A stretch of 64,000 nucleotides of DNA, taken from assembly GCA_937890595.1 (NCBI GenBank), contig CALADM010000030.1, forward strand, positions 50,338 through 114,337, written 5' to 3'. This document shows positions 51,471 to 60,463 of the stretch, piece by piece. Both the position numbers and the translations under genes were made by a program. Source of the stretch: CAJMNU01 sp905214855. GTDB lineage: Bacteria; Bacillota; Clostridia; Lachnospirales; Lachnospiraceae. The stretch's first letter is position 1, and each line of letters begins with the position of its first letter. The notes under the pieces are model-generated. The model was given only the letters and a program-made list of their open reading frames with translations, was not told the DNA's origin and made no database searches.

Positions 51471-53000
51471 CTACTCAGCACCTTCATGCTTCAACACAGA
51501 GATTACTGTCTGAATAAGGATCTTAATATCCAGCCGGATGGACCAGTTATCAATATACTCTACATCCAGTTTCACGACTTCTTCAAAATCCTGAATATCA
51601 CTTCTGCCGCTCACCTGCCACATTCCAGTGATTCCGGGTTTCAGGCTCAAACGACGCTTATGATGTTCATCATACTGAAGGAACTCATCGATTGTCGGTG
51701 GTCTTGTCCCCACCAAACTCATATCGCCTTTCAACACATTGAAGAACTGTGGAAATTCATCCAAACTGGTCTTACGAATGAATTTGCCTACTTTTGTAAT
51801 TCTTGGGTCATCCTTCATCTTAAACATCAGACCATTCATCTCATTGTGCTTCATCAACTCTTTCTTTCGCTCCTCAGCATCTATATACATAGAACGGAAC
51901 TTATAAATAGAAAATCTTCTTCCATTTCTTCCCACACGGGTCTGCTTAAACACAACCGGACCTGGTGACTCCAGCTTGATCGCAGGTACAAGAAAGATAC
52001 TGATGATACCTGTCAAGAGTATTCCTACCAGACCTCCAAGGATATCCATTGCCCTCTTTAAGAATAACTCTGTTGGCTCAAATACTCTTGGACAATATGT
52101 TAAAACATGGTAAACTCCCAGTTCCTCAACCTTTTTCTCTTTCTCTTTTAAGCCAAATGTATTTACAGTCAAATGCACTGTAATTCCCATAGATTCCAGA
52201 TATACAATAAAACTATTGATAAATTCTCTGCTGGAATCCGGCACACTGATCAAAACATCATCAATTGCAAATTTCTTCAGATAATCTTCCACAGGTCCAT
52301 CATATGTCGTCATATATGTACCATTTGGACCATACTGGAGTACATTGACCTGACCGTACAGCTGCTCTCCCAGCTCGTTCAACTCTGCTCCTGGTTCTAA
52401 GGCTGCCGCAGCTTCCTGATAGCCTGTTGTCTTCTTTTTATTATAAAAATGAAATCCTTTTCCTTTAGGATCTCCGTCTTCTCCATCTCCACTATAGCCA
52501 TCTTCCCTAAGTACTGTTAATGCAACAATCTCATACTCCTCAAGTTTGGACTGGCTCAACTTACGCATTACTGTCAATGCATTACTGTCATTTGCACATA
52601 CCAGAAGTTTCTTCTTATTCTCCTTTTTCTGATAGTATTTTCGATACACTTTTTTATACAATAGTCTTCCCAAATACATATAGAAAAAATCACTCACAAA
52701 GAAACTGATATAAAATGCCCTTGCCAACTGTTCATCGATATCAAAAAGATACCAGAACATCAAGATTAAAAAAGCCATATACACATTGTTTACAAAAACA
52801 ATGCGCAGTTCCCTATAATTATTTCTCTTGGTGATTAATGGTCGTGCCTGATAAAACAAGATCACCAACACATATGCCATCAAAAATATCAAAACATTAC
52901 TCATATCCCCAAATGGCTGAACCAACGAAGCTGTAAGAAATGCCGCAAAAACCCCTATTAAATCCAGAATGATGTAAAGTGCATTATTTCCGATTGCCAT
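51471..53000 (-). CDS. Polyprenyl-phosphate sugar-1-phosphate transferase (capsule-initiating)
   Basis: 509-aa WbaP/CpsE-type enzyme. N-terminal 5 membrane helices (about 8-130), a Rossmann-like middle domain, then the catalytic C-domain from about 310: KRAMDILGGLVGILLTG membrane hairpin, ESPGPVVFKQTRVGRNGRRFSIYKFRSM, KTSLDEFPQFFNVLKGDMSLVGTRPP and LKPGITGMWQVSGRSD. It transfers a sugar-1-phosphate (glucose or galactose) to undecaprenyl phosphate, starting each repeat unit. The middle domain has an unusual Gly/Lys-rich insert (YSGDGEDGDPKGKG). No ribosome binding site stronger than AAGGGGATAAG. Followed by the 1.3-kb gap. Confidence 0.93.
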   Translation of the reverse strand: MAIGNNALYIILDLIGVFAAFLTASLVQPFGDMSNVLIFLMAYVLVILFYQARPLITKRNNYRELRIVFVNNVYMAFLILMFWYLFDIDEQLARAFYISFFVSDFFYMYLGRLLYKKVYRKYYQKKENKKKLLVCANDSNALTVMRKLSQSKLEEYEIVALTVLREDGYSGDGEDGDPKGKGFHFYNKKKTTGYQEAAAALEPGAELNELGEQLYGQVNVLQYGPNGTYMTTYDGPVEDYLKKFAIDDVLISVPDSSREFINSFIVYLESMGITVHLTVNTFGLKEKEKKVEELGVYHVLTYCPRVFEPTELFLKRAMDILGGLVGILLTGIISIFLVPAIKLESPGPVVFKQTRVGRNGRRFSIYKFRSMYIDAEERKKELMKHNEMNGLMFKMKDDPRITKVGKFIRKTSLDEFPQFFNVLKGDMSLVGTRPPTIDEFLQYDEHHKRRLSLKPGITGMWQVSGRSDIQDFEEVVKLDVEYIDNWSIRLDIKILIQTVISVLKHEGAE

Positions 53001-53079
53001 GTTATACTCCTACTTATCCCCTTCCTAATAATTAAAACAAATTTCTTGTAACTACTTTTTCCTACCTGTTCTATTTCTC

Positions 53080-53940
53080 TTATGATTTCTTCCTATTATC
53101 CAACACATAAGGGAGAGTCATAATACCTAAACCAAATAAAACTGCGATCATTCCAAGAAAATATCCATTTTTTTGATACACCTGTTCTAAAAAGTTTCCT
53201 TTTATAATCCCTGTTAACGTACCATACAAATTTCTCACCAAAACGATCAGACCTGCCAACAAAACGCCAAATCCCATATATCTGCATGCCAATCGTTTCC
53301 TATGCTGTATAGCGATCAGTACCACACTTCCCACCAGACATATCACTCCTAGCAGCACACATTTTTGTATGACTCTATCCTGCAATAGTTCTCTTTTCAT
53401 TCTCCAATCTTCAATCTGTACATCTTGTGTATATTTTACAAATGCCTGATCCAAGAATGTTTCTAATTCTTTAATCCCATCCGCTGCCTTTGCTGTCAAT
53501 ACAATATTCTGTGTTCCCAGATACTTTTCCAACTGTATACAGATCTCTGATCCTATACTAACAGATACATCCTTTTCCGTATCTTGTACATTTTGAGAAT
53601 TTTCATCTTCCCAGACATTTTCTCCAGAATTCAATGAATACTCATTCTTATTCTGGAAAACACCTTCTTTGCTCTCTATCAAAAACTTTGTATGGATTTT
53701 CTCCCAATCCAAAACTTCCTTTGGAATATCCAGATAATCCAGACAAGACTCTGTTTCCTTCATGAATTGCTCATATCGTATCTCATAATGTCCATTCGCA
53801 TTCAGCCAGTCATTCAATGCACTCTGATTAAAGACACCATACCAGACCCATCCCAAGAAAAACAATGCACTCAGTGAAACGGCAATGATAAGAGCTAAGA
53901 TCCAATCCAATACATGCCTTATTTTTCTTTTTCTATTCAC
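53080..53940 (-). CDS. Membrane protein of unknown function in capsule operon
   Basis: 286 aa. Topology: membrane segment at about 13-35, an outside domain of about 165 residues (YEIRYEQFMKETESCLDYLDIPKEVLDW; acidic stretch ENVWEDENSQNVQDTEKD), then three segments at about 200-220, 230-248 and 255-276 and a basic tail. No motif I can name; the plan recalls DUF1461-type integral membrane proteins. It overlaps the upstream secreted-protein gene by 8 bp and precedes wbaP by 79 nt, so it is very likely part of the capsule operon. Confidence 0.8.
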   Translation of the reverse strand: MNRKRKIRHVLDWILALIIAVSLSALFFLGWVWYGVFNQSALNDWLNANGHYEIRYEQFMKETESCLDYLDIPKEVLDWEKIHTKFLIESKEGVFQNKNEYSLNSGENVWEDENSQNVQDTEKDVSVSIGSEICIQLEKYLGTQNIVLTAKAADGIKELETFLDQAFVKYTQDVQIEDWRMKRELLQDRVIQKCVLLGVICLVGSVVLIAIQHRKRLACRYMGFGVLLAGLIVLVRNLYGTLTGIIKGNFLEQVYQKNGYFLGMIAVLFGLGIMTLPYVLDNRKKS

Positions 53941-54772
53941 GGAGCTTGCCCTCCTTTTTCTTATCCTTTCTATGATGATGGAAAAACAACTTTTCTTTCC
54001 AGATCACTGCAAAGCTGACTGCGAGAACACCTGACAGAACACCCATTAACCAGTTGCTGGCATTCAGCATATCTTCTAAAGATAGAGCATTCTTCTTTTC
54101 AGGAAAAAGCTGTACTGATGAAACTGTCTCTGTCTCCATCTCTGCCAAAAATTCTGACATATGTTCCAGTGCTTCTATCTGATGAGGAATGGTAATTTCT
54201 GGTTCTGTTTCTTCTACATCCTTGTTTTTTTCTGTCGGTTTGGTTGCTTCTGTTATCTCTGATTGCTGCCCTTCCTCATTTTCTCCCAATCCCAGAAGTG
54301 ATGAACCTGATGGTTTTTCCAGATCTGATCCTAGCTGTGGATTTTTCTCTGTCCCTTCGGATGTTTCCAAAGCTGGTGAACTTTCCGAAAGAGCCTCTCC
54401 TGACTCATCTAGGGTCTCTTCCACTGTGGACTCGGTTCCACCTACTGGATACAAGTAACCTTCATCAATCCCCTGTTTCACACTGGCATATACTTTCTGG
54501 ATCGCAGCTGCTTTCTGCTCATCAGTTACATCAATATCATCTCTGATCAGATAATAATATGCCTCATTGATATATGCCTCTTTTGCCCTGTAAGTTACCC
54601 CATCATAAGTAAAAGTTCCTCTGGCAATTCCCATTAATTCTGCTTCGTTTGCGTTTAGACTTCCTCCCCAGACTGTTTCCGGTACTGTAATGGCAAAAAC
54701 AACAGCCATGCCTATTGCAATTCCTGCCATTCGGCACAGTCGCTTCTTTAATCCCCATTTTTCCTGATTCAT
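53933..54772 (-). CDS. Surface-exposed single-pass protein of unknown function
   Basis: 279 aa. Signal-like segment at about 10-36 (AGIAIGMAVVFAITVPETVWGG); a small folded domain (about 37-110, ANEAELMGIARGTFTYDGVTYRAKEAY and VTDEQKAAAIQKVYASVKQG); a Ser/Glu/Thr-rich linker (about 112-200); a helical segment; a membrane helix (about 240-258, LMGVLSGVLAVSFAVIW) and a Lys/His-rich cytosolic tail. No LPXTG. This looks like a wall-spanning anchor or sensor. It lies between the cell-wall-binding protein and the multi-pass protein, coupled to the latter by overlap. Confidence 0.8.
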   Translation of the reverse strand: MNQEKWGLKKRLCRMAGIAIGMAVVFAITVPETVWGGSLNANEAELMGIARGTFTYDGVTYRAKEAYINEAYYYLIRDDIDVTDEQKAAAIQKVYASVKQGIDEGYLYPVGGTESTVEETLDESGEALSESSPALETSEGTEKNPQLGSDLEKPSGSSLLGLGENEEGQQSEITEATKPTEKNKDVEETEPEITIPHQIEALEHMSEFLAEMETETVSSVQLFPEKKNALSLEDMLNASNWLMGVLSGVLAVSFAVIWKEKLFFHHHRKDKKKEGKLRE

Positions 54773-54853
54773 GAACTCAACCTGCTGCCTTTTTATCCTT
54801 TTTTATATTCCCTTTACTCTACTTTACTTTTTATATATCACATTTTTCAGATC

Positions 54854-54889
54854 CTTGCATAACCAGTATAAACACACTGGCTATGCAAG
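54854..54889 (-). promoter_or_regulatory. Hairpin between cell-wall-binding gene and its downstream neighbour
   Basis: Stem CTTGCATA-CCAGT/ACTGG-TATGCAAG with one mismatch and an 8-nt loop, 78 nt past the stop at 54967. No T run follows, so more likely an RNA stability or processing element than a terminator. Confidence 0.5.
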
Positions 54890-54966
54890 TCTGCACTGTC
54901 ATACTTCTTAAATTTATAATTCTCATTATATGAATTATAAATAATCAGAATCTATGTGACATCTGC

Positions 54967-55905
54967 TTATTTGTTGACATATAAAGTATAAGTTGTTTCT
55001 TCTCCACTTGTCAGAACCAAATGGATTTTATACTCAGAACTCATAGTTGCAAGAGTTCTGTCAGAATCAAACTGGCTGTTCATATGTGCCATAACCTCAT
55101 CCACAGTTAACTCATGACCAAGATAAGTTACACTCTTTACTTCATCCACATTTACAATGCTTGCGATCATAGCATTTGCAAAGTCTTTAATTTCAGACAA
55201 TGGTGTTGCTTCCTGAATTTCTTTACTTCCCAAAGTCACTGTGATTTTTTTGTTTGTTTCACTTCCAGATACTTTGCTGATATTCTTGATCGGCTTATCC
55301 TCATTGTCATTCTGTGCGATGATATCCTGATACTGTGGATCTTTTTTGGCTTCCTCAACATTCTGTGAAACCTCCTGATTTAATTCTTCCAGAATGCTGT
55401 CACCAGCTGTGTTACTAGGTGAACTTCCATTTCCCATTACATCTTTTCCACTGACTTTAACACCATTTCCATAGTATGCAGCAGTTGGACGTGGATATTC
55501 AGACACACAAGCTCCACTTGCATCAAAAGTGTACTCCTTGCCATCAATCATCTTAGTTCCAGTTGCCATAGCTCCCTTATAACCATCAGAGATCGGGTTT
55601 AAATAATAGCCTTTATTATCAACCACAACCCATCCGGTCAGCATAGCACCATCAGAATTGGTAAAATACCAGTTTCCGTTGTCCAATACCCAACCAGTAG
55701 ACATATAGCCTTCCTGATTAAAGAAATACCATACTCCATTGACCTGAACCCAAGAGTTTACCGGATATGTACCATCTTCATTTTCATACCACCATCCGGT
55801 CTCATTCTGTTTCCATTCAGCCGCAAAAACAGTTGCAGTACTTGCCATCATCATGGCTGCTGCCATAATTCCTGCTGCCAAACGTTTTCCGATTGATTTT
55901 CTCAT
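54967..55905 (-). CDS. Secreted cell-wall-binding repeat protein in capsule operon
   Basis: 312 aa. Signal peptide 1-28 (cleavage after VFAA). Then four or so choline-binding-type repeats (about 30-135): ETGWWYENEDGTYPVNSWVQ, GVWYFFNQEGYMSTGWV, GNWYFTNSDGAMLTGWV, KGYYLNPISDGYKGAMATG. The C-terminal part (about 150-312) is an unrecognised domain ending EYKIHLVLTSGEETTYTLYV. These repeats usually hold proteins to wall polymers, so this may link the capsule to the wall. It lies 106 nt after CpsD on the same strand. TAGGAGGTAG ribosome binding site before the ATG. Confidence 0.88.
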   Translation of the reverse strand: MRKSIGKRLAAGIMAAAMMMASTATVFAAEWKQNETGWWYENEDGTYPVNSWVQVNGVWYFFNQEGYMSTGWVLDNGNWYFTNSDGAMLTGWVVVDNKGYYLNPISDGYKGAMATGTKMIDGKEYTFDASGACVSEYPRPTAAYYGNGVKVSGKDVMGNGSSPSNTAGDSILEELNQEVSQNVEEAKKDPQYQDIIAQNDNEDKPIKNISKVSGSETNKKITVTLGSKEIQEATPLSEIKDFANAMIASIVNVDEVKSVTYLGHELTVDEVMAHMNSQFDSDRTLATMSSEYKIHLVLTSGEETTYTLYVNK

Positions 55906-56011
55906 CGTCTTCTACCTCCTCATAGTTTTTAATCAAAACAGGTTTTCCTGCTTTGCCTGATTTAAACAGGTGATCCTCCCTCTTACCTTCCGGTTCTTAG
56001 ATTCTTTCTGT

Positions 56012-56704
56012 TTATTTAGGGTAGTAACCACCATTAGCTCCATAATAAGAGCCATAATAGTAGCCTTTACTTGTTGTATTTACCTTATTCAATACCACGC
56101 CAAGGATTGGACATCCACTTTTTACCAACTGTCCTTTCACCTTCTGGGCTACTTTATAACTTACGCCTCCTGCCTGCAGTACCAGTACTGCACCATCACA
56201 ATATTTTGCGATCACGGCTGCATCGATCACACTGTTTAGTGGCGGCGTATCCACAATAATATAGTCATATTCTTCTCTTGCCTTATCTAACATCTGCGTA
56301 AACAACGGATCTTCAAAAAGATTCGTTGGATTTGGTGCAAATGGTCCAGCTGGCAAAAGATGAAATTTTTCAATGTTAGTATCATAAACCACTTCATCCA
56401 GTTCTTTCTGCCCACTCAGATACTGAGATAATCCAAAAATCTCCTGTTCAATCTGATAACGGGTAATAAAAACACTTCTCCAAATATCAGCATCAACCAA
56501 AAGAACTTTCTTTCCGATCTGTGTCATAGAAACAGACAGTTCATAAGAAATATTACTCTTTCCCTCATTCGCTTTCGCACTCGTGATCAGAATCACTTTC
56601 TTTCTATTTGCTGAAAACTGAATGTTTGTCCGGAGAGTTTTAATCGCTTCATCAAATGCGTAATCTTTCTTTTCCGTCTTTTTTAATTCCAATACTGGTT
56701 TCAT
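56012..56704 (-). CDS. cpsD: Capsular tyrosine kinase (CpsD/CapB-like BY-kinase)
   Basis: 230-aa cytosolic ATPase. P-loop region TSAKANEGKSNISYELS (Walker A, variant: NEGKSN instead of GEGKST), Walker A' LLVDADIWRS, Walker B YIIVDTPPL, and a C-terminal Tyr cluster with YYYGSYYGANGGYY that becomes phosphorylated. It controls chain length and export together with the membrane partner CpsC directly upstream (4 nt). The CpsB phosphatase is two genes upstream. Family assignment is secure. Confidence 0.95.
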   Translation of the reverse strand: MKPVLELKKTEKKDYAFDEAIKTLRTNIQFSANRKKVILITSAKANEGKSNISYELSVSMTQIGKKVLLVDADIWRSVFITRYQIEQEIFGLSQYLSGQKELDEVVYDTNIEKFHLLPAGPFAPNPTNLFEDPLFTQMLDKAREEYDYIIVDTPPLNSVIDAAVIAKYCDGAVLVLQAGGVSYKVAQKVKGQLVKSGCPILGVVLNKVNTTSKGYYYGSYYGANGGYYPK

Positions 56705-56707
56705 AGA

Positions 56708-57511
56708 TTATTTCTCTCCTTTCTCACTCTGTCTTGACAAATATAAATCCTTATCACTGCCTTTTTTATGTTTTTTCTTCTTATGGGATGAAGATTCCTG
56801 ATGGTCTGGCACATTAGCTAATACATATAATCCCAAATATTTTTCTACATCTTCCTCTGTCTGGATCGTATCGTTCAGCAGTGTCATCACTACGATAACC
56901 GCACATACCAAAAATGCACCTGCCAAAGCTCCAAGCATTACATTTTTCTTAGTATTTGGGCTTACCTTTGTAAATGATATCTCGCCATCTTCCACAATCT
57001 TCGGTGCCTGCATCTCCATCACATCACCGATAAATTCGGATGCCTGTTTGGATACTTCATCCACGATCGCCTTTGCCATCTGCGGATCAGGATCCTGAAT
57101 GGAAATTGTCAGGATTCGTGTATCATTTGGATTTGCAATGCTCAGTCTGCTCTTCAATGTCTTGTAACTCATATCGAGTCCCAGTTCATCAATAACCCCT
57201 TCCATAACGGGACGGCTGGTGATCAATACCTTATAATCCTGTGTCAGCTGAGTACCGATCTGCAGATCTGCCAATGTTGTCAGTGTTGTCTCCTTTGACA
57301 GCACATACATCGTTGCCGTGGATACGTACTGTGGCGTTAAAACCACCTTACTGAACACTCCTGCGATCCCTGCACCGATCACAGCTGTCATCAAGATCAG
57401 CCATACTCTTTTCTTTAATTCATAGAAAAGTTCCAGCAGATCGATGGTGTCTTCTTCCTGCACATTCTGCACACTTTGTATGCTCTGTTTGCTCTGATTT
57501 TCCATCTCCAT
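56708..57511 (-). CDS. cpsC: Chain-length regulator/kinase activator (CpsC/Wzz-like)
   Basis: 267 aa. Two membrane helices at about 34-55 (LILMTAVIGAGIAGVF) and 190-212 (NVMLGALAGAFLVCAVIVVMTLL) enclose the Wzz domain; after helix 2 comes a cytosolic tail that ends in a Lys/Ser-rich stretch, expected to activate CpsD. The middle has YVLSKETTLTTLADLQIGTQLTQDYKVLITSRPVMEGVI, characteristic of this family. GGAGAGG lies 10 nt before the ATG. The 264-nt gap to cpsB holds short repeats. Confidence 0.94.
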   Translation of the reverse strand: MEMENQSKQSIQSVQNVQEEDTIDLLELFYELKKRVWLILMTAVIGAGIAGVFSKVVLTPQYVSTATMYVLSKETTLTTLADLQIGTQLTQDYKVLITSRPVMEGVIDELGLDMSYKTLKSRLSIANPNDTRILTISIQDPDPQMAKAIVDEVSKQASEFIGDVMEMQAPKIVEDGEISFTKVSPNTKKNVMLGALAGAFLVCAVIVVMTLLNDTIQTEEDVEKYLGLYVLANVPDHQESSSHKKKKHKKGSDKDLYLSRQSEKGEK

Positions 57512-57674
57512 GGTGTCTTAACCTCTCCTTTTCTTCCTGCTTTTTACTGCAATGGTATGGTGGAAATCATACGATTGTCTTTCACTTAGTATTTCATTCG
57601 TCCAATCCGTATCATATTCTGTCTTATCACAATATCCCATCTTATCACATAAACTTCGCTCTTATTTCATTTCT

Positions 57675-57753
57675 ATTAAAATCTGTTCCACTAGAATCTG
57701 TTCTTCCATATAGAATCTGTTTTATTAAAATCTCTTCCATTAAAATCTGTTCT
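57675..57753. repeat. Five imperfect 15-nt repeats between cpsB and cpsC
   Basis: Units of the type ATTAAAATCTGTTCC at 57675, 57690, 57705 (longer), 57724 and 57739. They could arise from slippage; a small frame on the minus strand runs through them without a ribosome binding site. Confidence 0.7.
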
Positions 57754-57775
57754 TTCATATTATAATAGGGAAAGA

Positions 57776-58555
57776 TTATTCTTCCTCTTCCAGACGTTTT
57801 CCTAGTAGGATTTTTTGGGGATTCTCCCATAGAATTTTTTCAAGCAGACTTGATGGTACTTTCTTTTCCAGCCATGTCAGTTCCTTTCTCACATCCGGAC
57901 TTCTCCACACGGCGCTGTGCATATCGGTTCCAAGGAAATCGATCCTTTCGTCCAGAATCATCTTTCTGCACCATCGGATATCCTTATCCCATAATTTTCC
58001 GGCAAAACTGGAAAAATTAATCTGTAGATATACTCCTAACTCCCTTAGTTCCTCTAAATGCATTTCATTTCTCAGACAATCGTAGCGCTCTGCATGTGCT
58101 ATGATCGGCCAGTATCCTGATTGTCTGAGCTTTCTCATTGACTGATAACACTCTTTCCAAGATACTGTTGGCAAAAATTCCACCAGAATATAAAAAGAGC
58201 TGGCCAGCGTACAAAATTTTCCACTTTTCAGGTAATCTACTGCTCCGTCAAAATAAAAAATTTCCTGGCCAGCACTTAATGTTATAGGTATTTCTCTATT
58301 TCTGAGTTCCCTCTGAAAAGAATCCATTGCCTCCCTAATGCTGTCTGAAAAAATATAGGTTCCTTCATATAAGGTATGAGGTGTTGCGATAATATGACAG
58401 ATCCCCTGTCTTTGTGCGATCTTTGCCATCTGCAAAGCCTGCTCAAGATCTGGAGCTCCATCATCAAGACCTGGTATGATATGTGCATGAACGTCCGTGA
58501 TTCGTCTTTCTGCGATCTTTCCTGCTGCATCCATTAAATACTGACTTCCTCTCAT
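57776..58555 (-). CDS. cpsB: Capsular tyrosine-protein phosphatase (CpsB/CapC, PHP fold)
   Basis: 259 aa. PHP metal motifs in order: DVHAHIIPGLDDG (21-33), ATPH, HAERYDCL, and LGTDMHSAV. It dephosphorylates the CpsD Tyr cluster and thereby tunes polymer length. First gene of the operon, about 105 nt behind a strong promoter at 58668-58696. The start is uncertain: ATG 58555 has no good ribosome binding site, and ATG 58534 (MDAAGK) has AGGAAG upstream. About 45 nt of predicted N-terminus would change. Confidence 0.94.
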   Translation of the reverse strand: MRGSQYLMDAAGKIAERRITDVHAHIIPGLDDGAPDLEQALQMAKIAQRQGICHIIATPHTLYEGTYIFSDSIREAMDSFQRELRNREIPITLSAGQEIFYFDGAVDYLKSGKFCTLASSFYILVEFLPTVSWKECYQSMRKLRQSGYWPIIAHAERYDCLRNEMHLEELRELGVYLQINFSSFAGKLWDKDIRWCRKMILDERIDFLGTDMHSAVWRSPDVRKELTWLEKKVPSSLLEKILWENPQKILLGKRLEEEE

Positions 58556-58667
58556 GTTCCATTTCTACAATACCACAGGATTGGCTGCTATGTACTTTTT
58601 CACAAATATATCAGCAAAACCCGACACATTCTGACATAATAACCTCTCTGTGTATTGGTCTTTAAGT

Positions 58668-58696
58668 ATAATACCTTTCTTTTTTCCCTATGTCAA
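58668..58696 (-). promoter_or_regulatory. Promoter of the capsule operon
   Basis: Minus strand: TTGACA (58696-58691), 17-nt spacer, TATTAT (58673-58668), about 105 nt before cpsB. Nothing like a long leader or terminator lies between. Confidence 0.85.
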
Positions 58697-58821
58697 TCGC
58701 ATTTCATGTATAATTTTTAATAATTTCATTTTTTCTTAATAACATTATGTCAAATCCCCCCCCCGAATTTTTCTCATTATGTTATTTTTTCATATATAAA
58801 AACATTTTCTTTCTTTTTAAG

Positions 58822-60195
58822 TTACGCCTTATTTTCCCTCTCCATCTTCTCCATTTTCTCCATCAATTCATTTTTTCTCTTTCTCATCACAATTGCCACG
58901 ATCAATGCGATAGCTTCTGCTATCGGAAAAGAGATCCAAACACCGTGTAACCCTAATACAGTCTTGGAAAGCAAAAATGCCAGAGGCGGGATAATGACAA
59001 ACTGACGGATCAAATTCACGATAAGAGAACCCATTCCGTCTCCCACCGCTTCAAAAGATCCTGCATATACTAAAGATACGGTAGAGATCACAAATCCAAT
59101 GCTGAGGATCCTGAGAGCTGCCTTTCCAATTTCCATCATAGCTCCCTCTGCACCGAAAAGCAGCATGATCGGTCCTGGTGCTGCCATAAACAGGATCGTT
59201 CCTAAGATCATGATCGCTCCTACTGTCAAAATACTGTAACGGATTGTCTCATGGATACGGTCAAATTTCTTTGCTCCATAACAATATCCCACGATCGGAC
59301 GCATTCCCTGTATCACACCATTTGCAGGCATATAGACAAAGGATTGAAGTTTGATATACACACCAAATACGGCAACCGCTGTCTGGGAAAATCCTACCAG
59401 AATACCATTCAAAACGCCTACCAAAACAGATGGAAGCGCCGTCATCATCCCCGACGGGATCGCAACTGCATAAATCTTTTTCACAAGTCCCATATCCAAA
59501 TGGAAATGTTTAAAATCTGCGCGAACACCATCTTTCTGTTTGATAAACAGTAAAACGGCAAGCCCACAGGCTGTCATCTGTCCCAAGACAGTCGCAATCG
59601 CTGCTCCAAGCACTCCCATTGCTGGAAAACCAAAATATCCAAAGATCAGGATCGGATCTAAAACAATATTGATGACTGCCCCTGCGATCTGTAAAAACAT
59701 TGGTACTACCATATTTCCTGTTGCCTGAAAGATCTTTTCTATAAAAATATGGAACAAACTTCCAAAGGCAAGACAAATTACTACATATCCATATGTTGCT
59801 CCCATCTCAAACACAACCTCATCCTGTGTAAACAGGCGTAAAAACGGCTTTGTCAGAAACAGTCCCACTAAGACAAAGATCAAGGAATGCACTGCACTGC
59901 ATATGACACCATGTGCCGCAATCGAATTTGTCTCTTCCTCATTCTTTGCCCCAAGACTTCTGGACATACAAGAATTGATACCAATCCCAAATCCAACTCC
60001 GACTGCAAGCACCATATTTTGCAGTGGATAGATCAAAGACACGGCCGCCAGTGCCTCCTGACTAAGACGTGCCAAAAAAATACTGTCCACTACATTATAC
60101 ATAGACTGGATCAACATGGAAATAATTGGCGGAAGGGACATCCCGATCAATAAAGGGAAAACCGGTTTCACACCCATTGCGTTTTCTGTACTCAT
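58822..60195 (-). CDS. MATE family efflux transporter
   Basis: 457 aa, about 12 membrane helices. FPLLIGMSLPPIISMLIQSMYNVVDSIFLARLSQEALAAVSLIYP is a classic MATE first-helix region (N-V-V-D-S), followed by GFGIGINSCMSRSLGAKNEEE. It ends in a charged tail. Third MATE in the window; not similar in detail to the others. AGGAGAG lies 7 nt before the ATG. A 56-bp palindrome in its leader suggests a regulated response. Substrate unknown. Confidence 0.93.
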   Translation of the reverse strand: MSTENAMGVKPVFPLLIGMSLPPIISMLIQSMYNVVDSIFLARLSQEALAAVSLIYPLQNMVLAVGVGFGIGINSCMSRSLGAKNEEETNSIAAHGVICSAVHSLIFVLVGLFLTKPFLRLFTQDEVVFEMGATYGYVVICLAFGSLFHIFIEKIFQATGNMVVPMFLQIAGAVINIVLDPILIFGYFGFPAMGVLGAAIATVLGQMTACGLAVLLFIKQKDGVRADFKHFHLDMGLVKKIYAVAIPSGMMTALPSVLVGVLNGILVGFSQTAVAVFGVYIKLQSFVYMPANGVIQGMRPIVGYCYGAKKFDRIHETIRYSILTVGAIMILGTILFMAAPGPIMLLFGAEGAMMEIGKAALRILSIGFVISTVSLVYAGSFEAVGDGMGSLIVNLIRQFVIIPPLAFLLSKTVLGLHGVWISFPIAEAIALIVAIVMRKRKNELMEKMEKMERENKA

Positions 60196-60316
60196 ACTTT
60201 TTCTCTCCTATCCTTTCTTCTCTTCTTTCTTTTTTTGCATCACATTTCCTCAGTAATACTTATAGCTACTCTTATGAAACTTTTTTGGATCTTATATGAC
60301 TTTTCTGCAAAATAAA

Positions 60317-60372
60317 AAGGTACTGTATACTTTACTGTTTATAATCAGAAACAGTAAAATATATAGCACCTT
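60317..60372 (-). promoter_or_regulatory. Palindromic leader hairpin of the MATE gene (possible attenuator or operator)
   Basis: Arms AAGGTGCTATATATTTTACTGTTT and the near-perfect complement around an 8-nt loop (two mismatches, one bulge), followed on the minus strand by TTTTTATTTTG. It lies between the promoter at 60417-60445 and the MATE start, so it could stop transcription or bind a dimeric regulator through TTTACTGTTT. Confidence 0.65.
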
Positions 60373-60416
60373 ATCACAAATCCTTGCAATCTCTGTCAAT
60401 TTCCAAATGCTGCCCT

Positions 60417-60445
60417 AGTATAGCACAGATCATTTTTATGGTCAA
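60417..60445 (-). promoter_or_regulatory. Promoter of the MATE gene at 58822
   Basis: Minus strand: TTGACC (60445-60440), 17-nt spacer, TATACT (60422-60417), giving a leader of about 215 nt. Confidence 0.75.
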
Positions 60446-60463
60446 TTATTTTTTTAATATGCG

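Noticed and set aside
57645..57830. Small protein between cpsB and cpsC
   Set aside because: The frame runs through slippage-type repeats, overlaps the end of cpsB and has no ribosome binding site.
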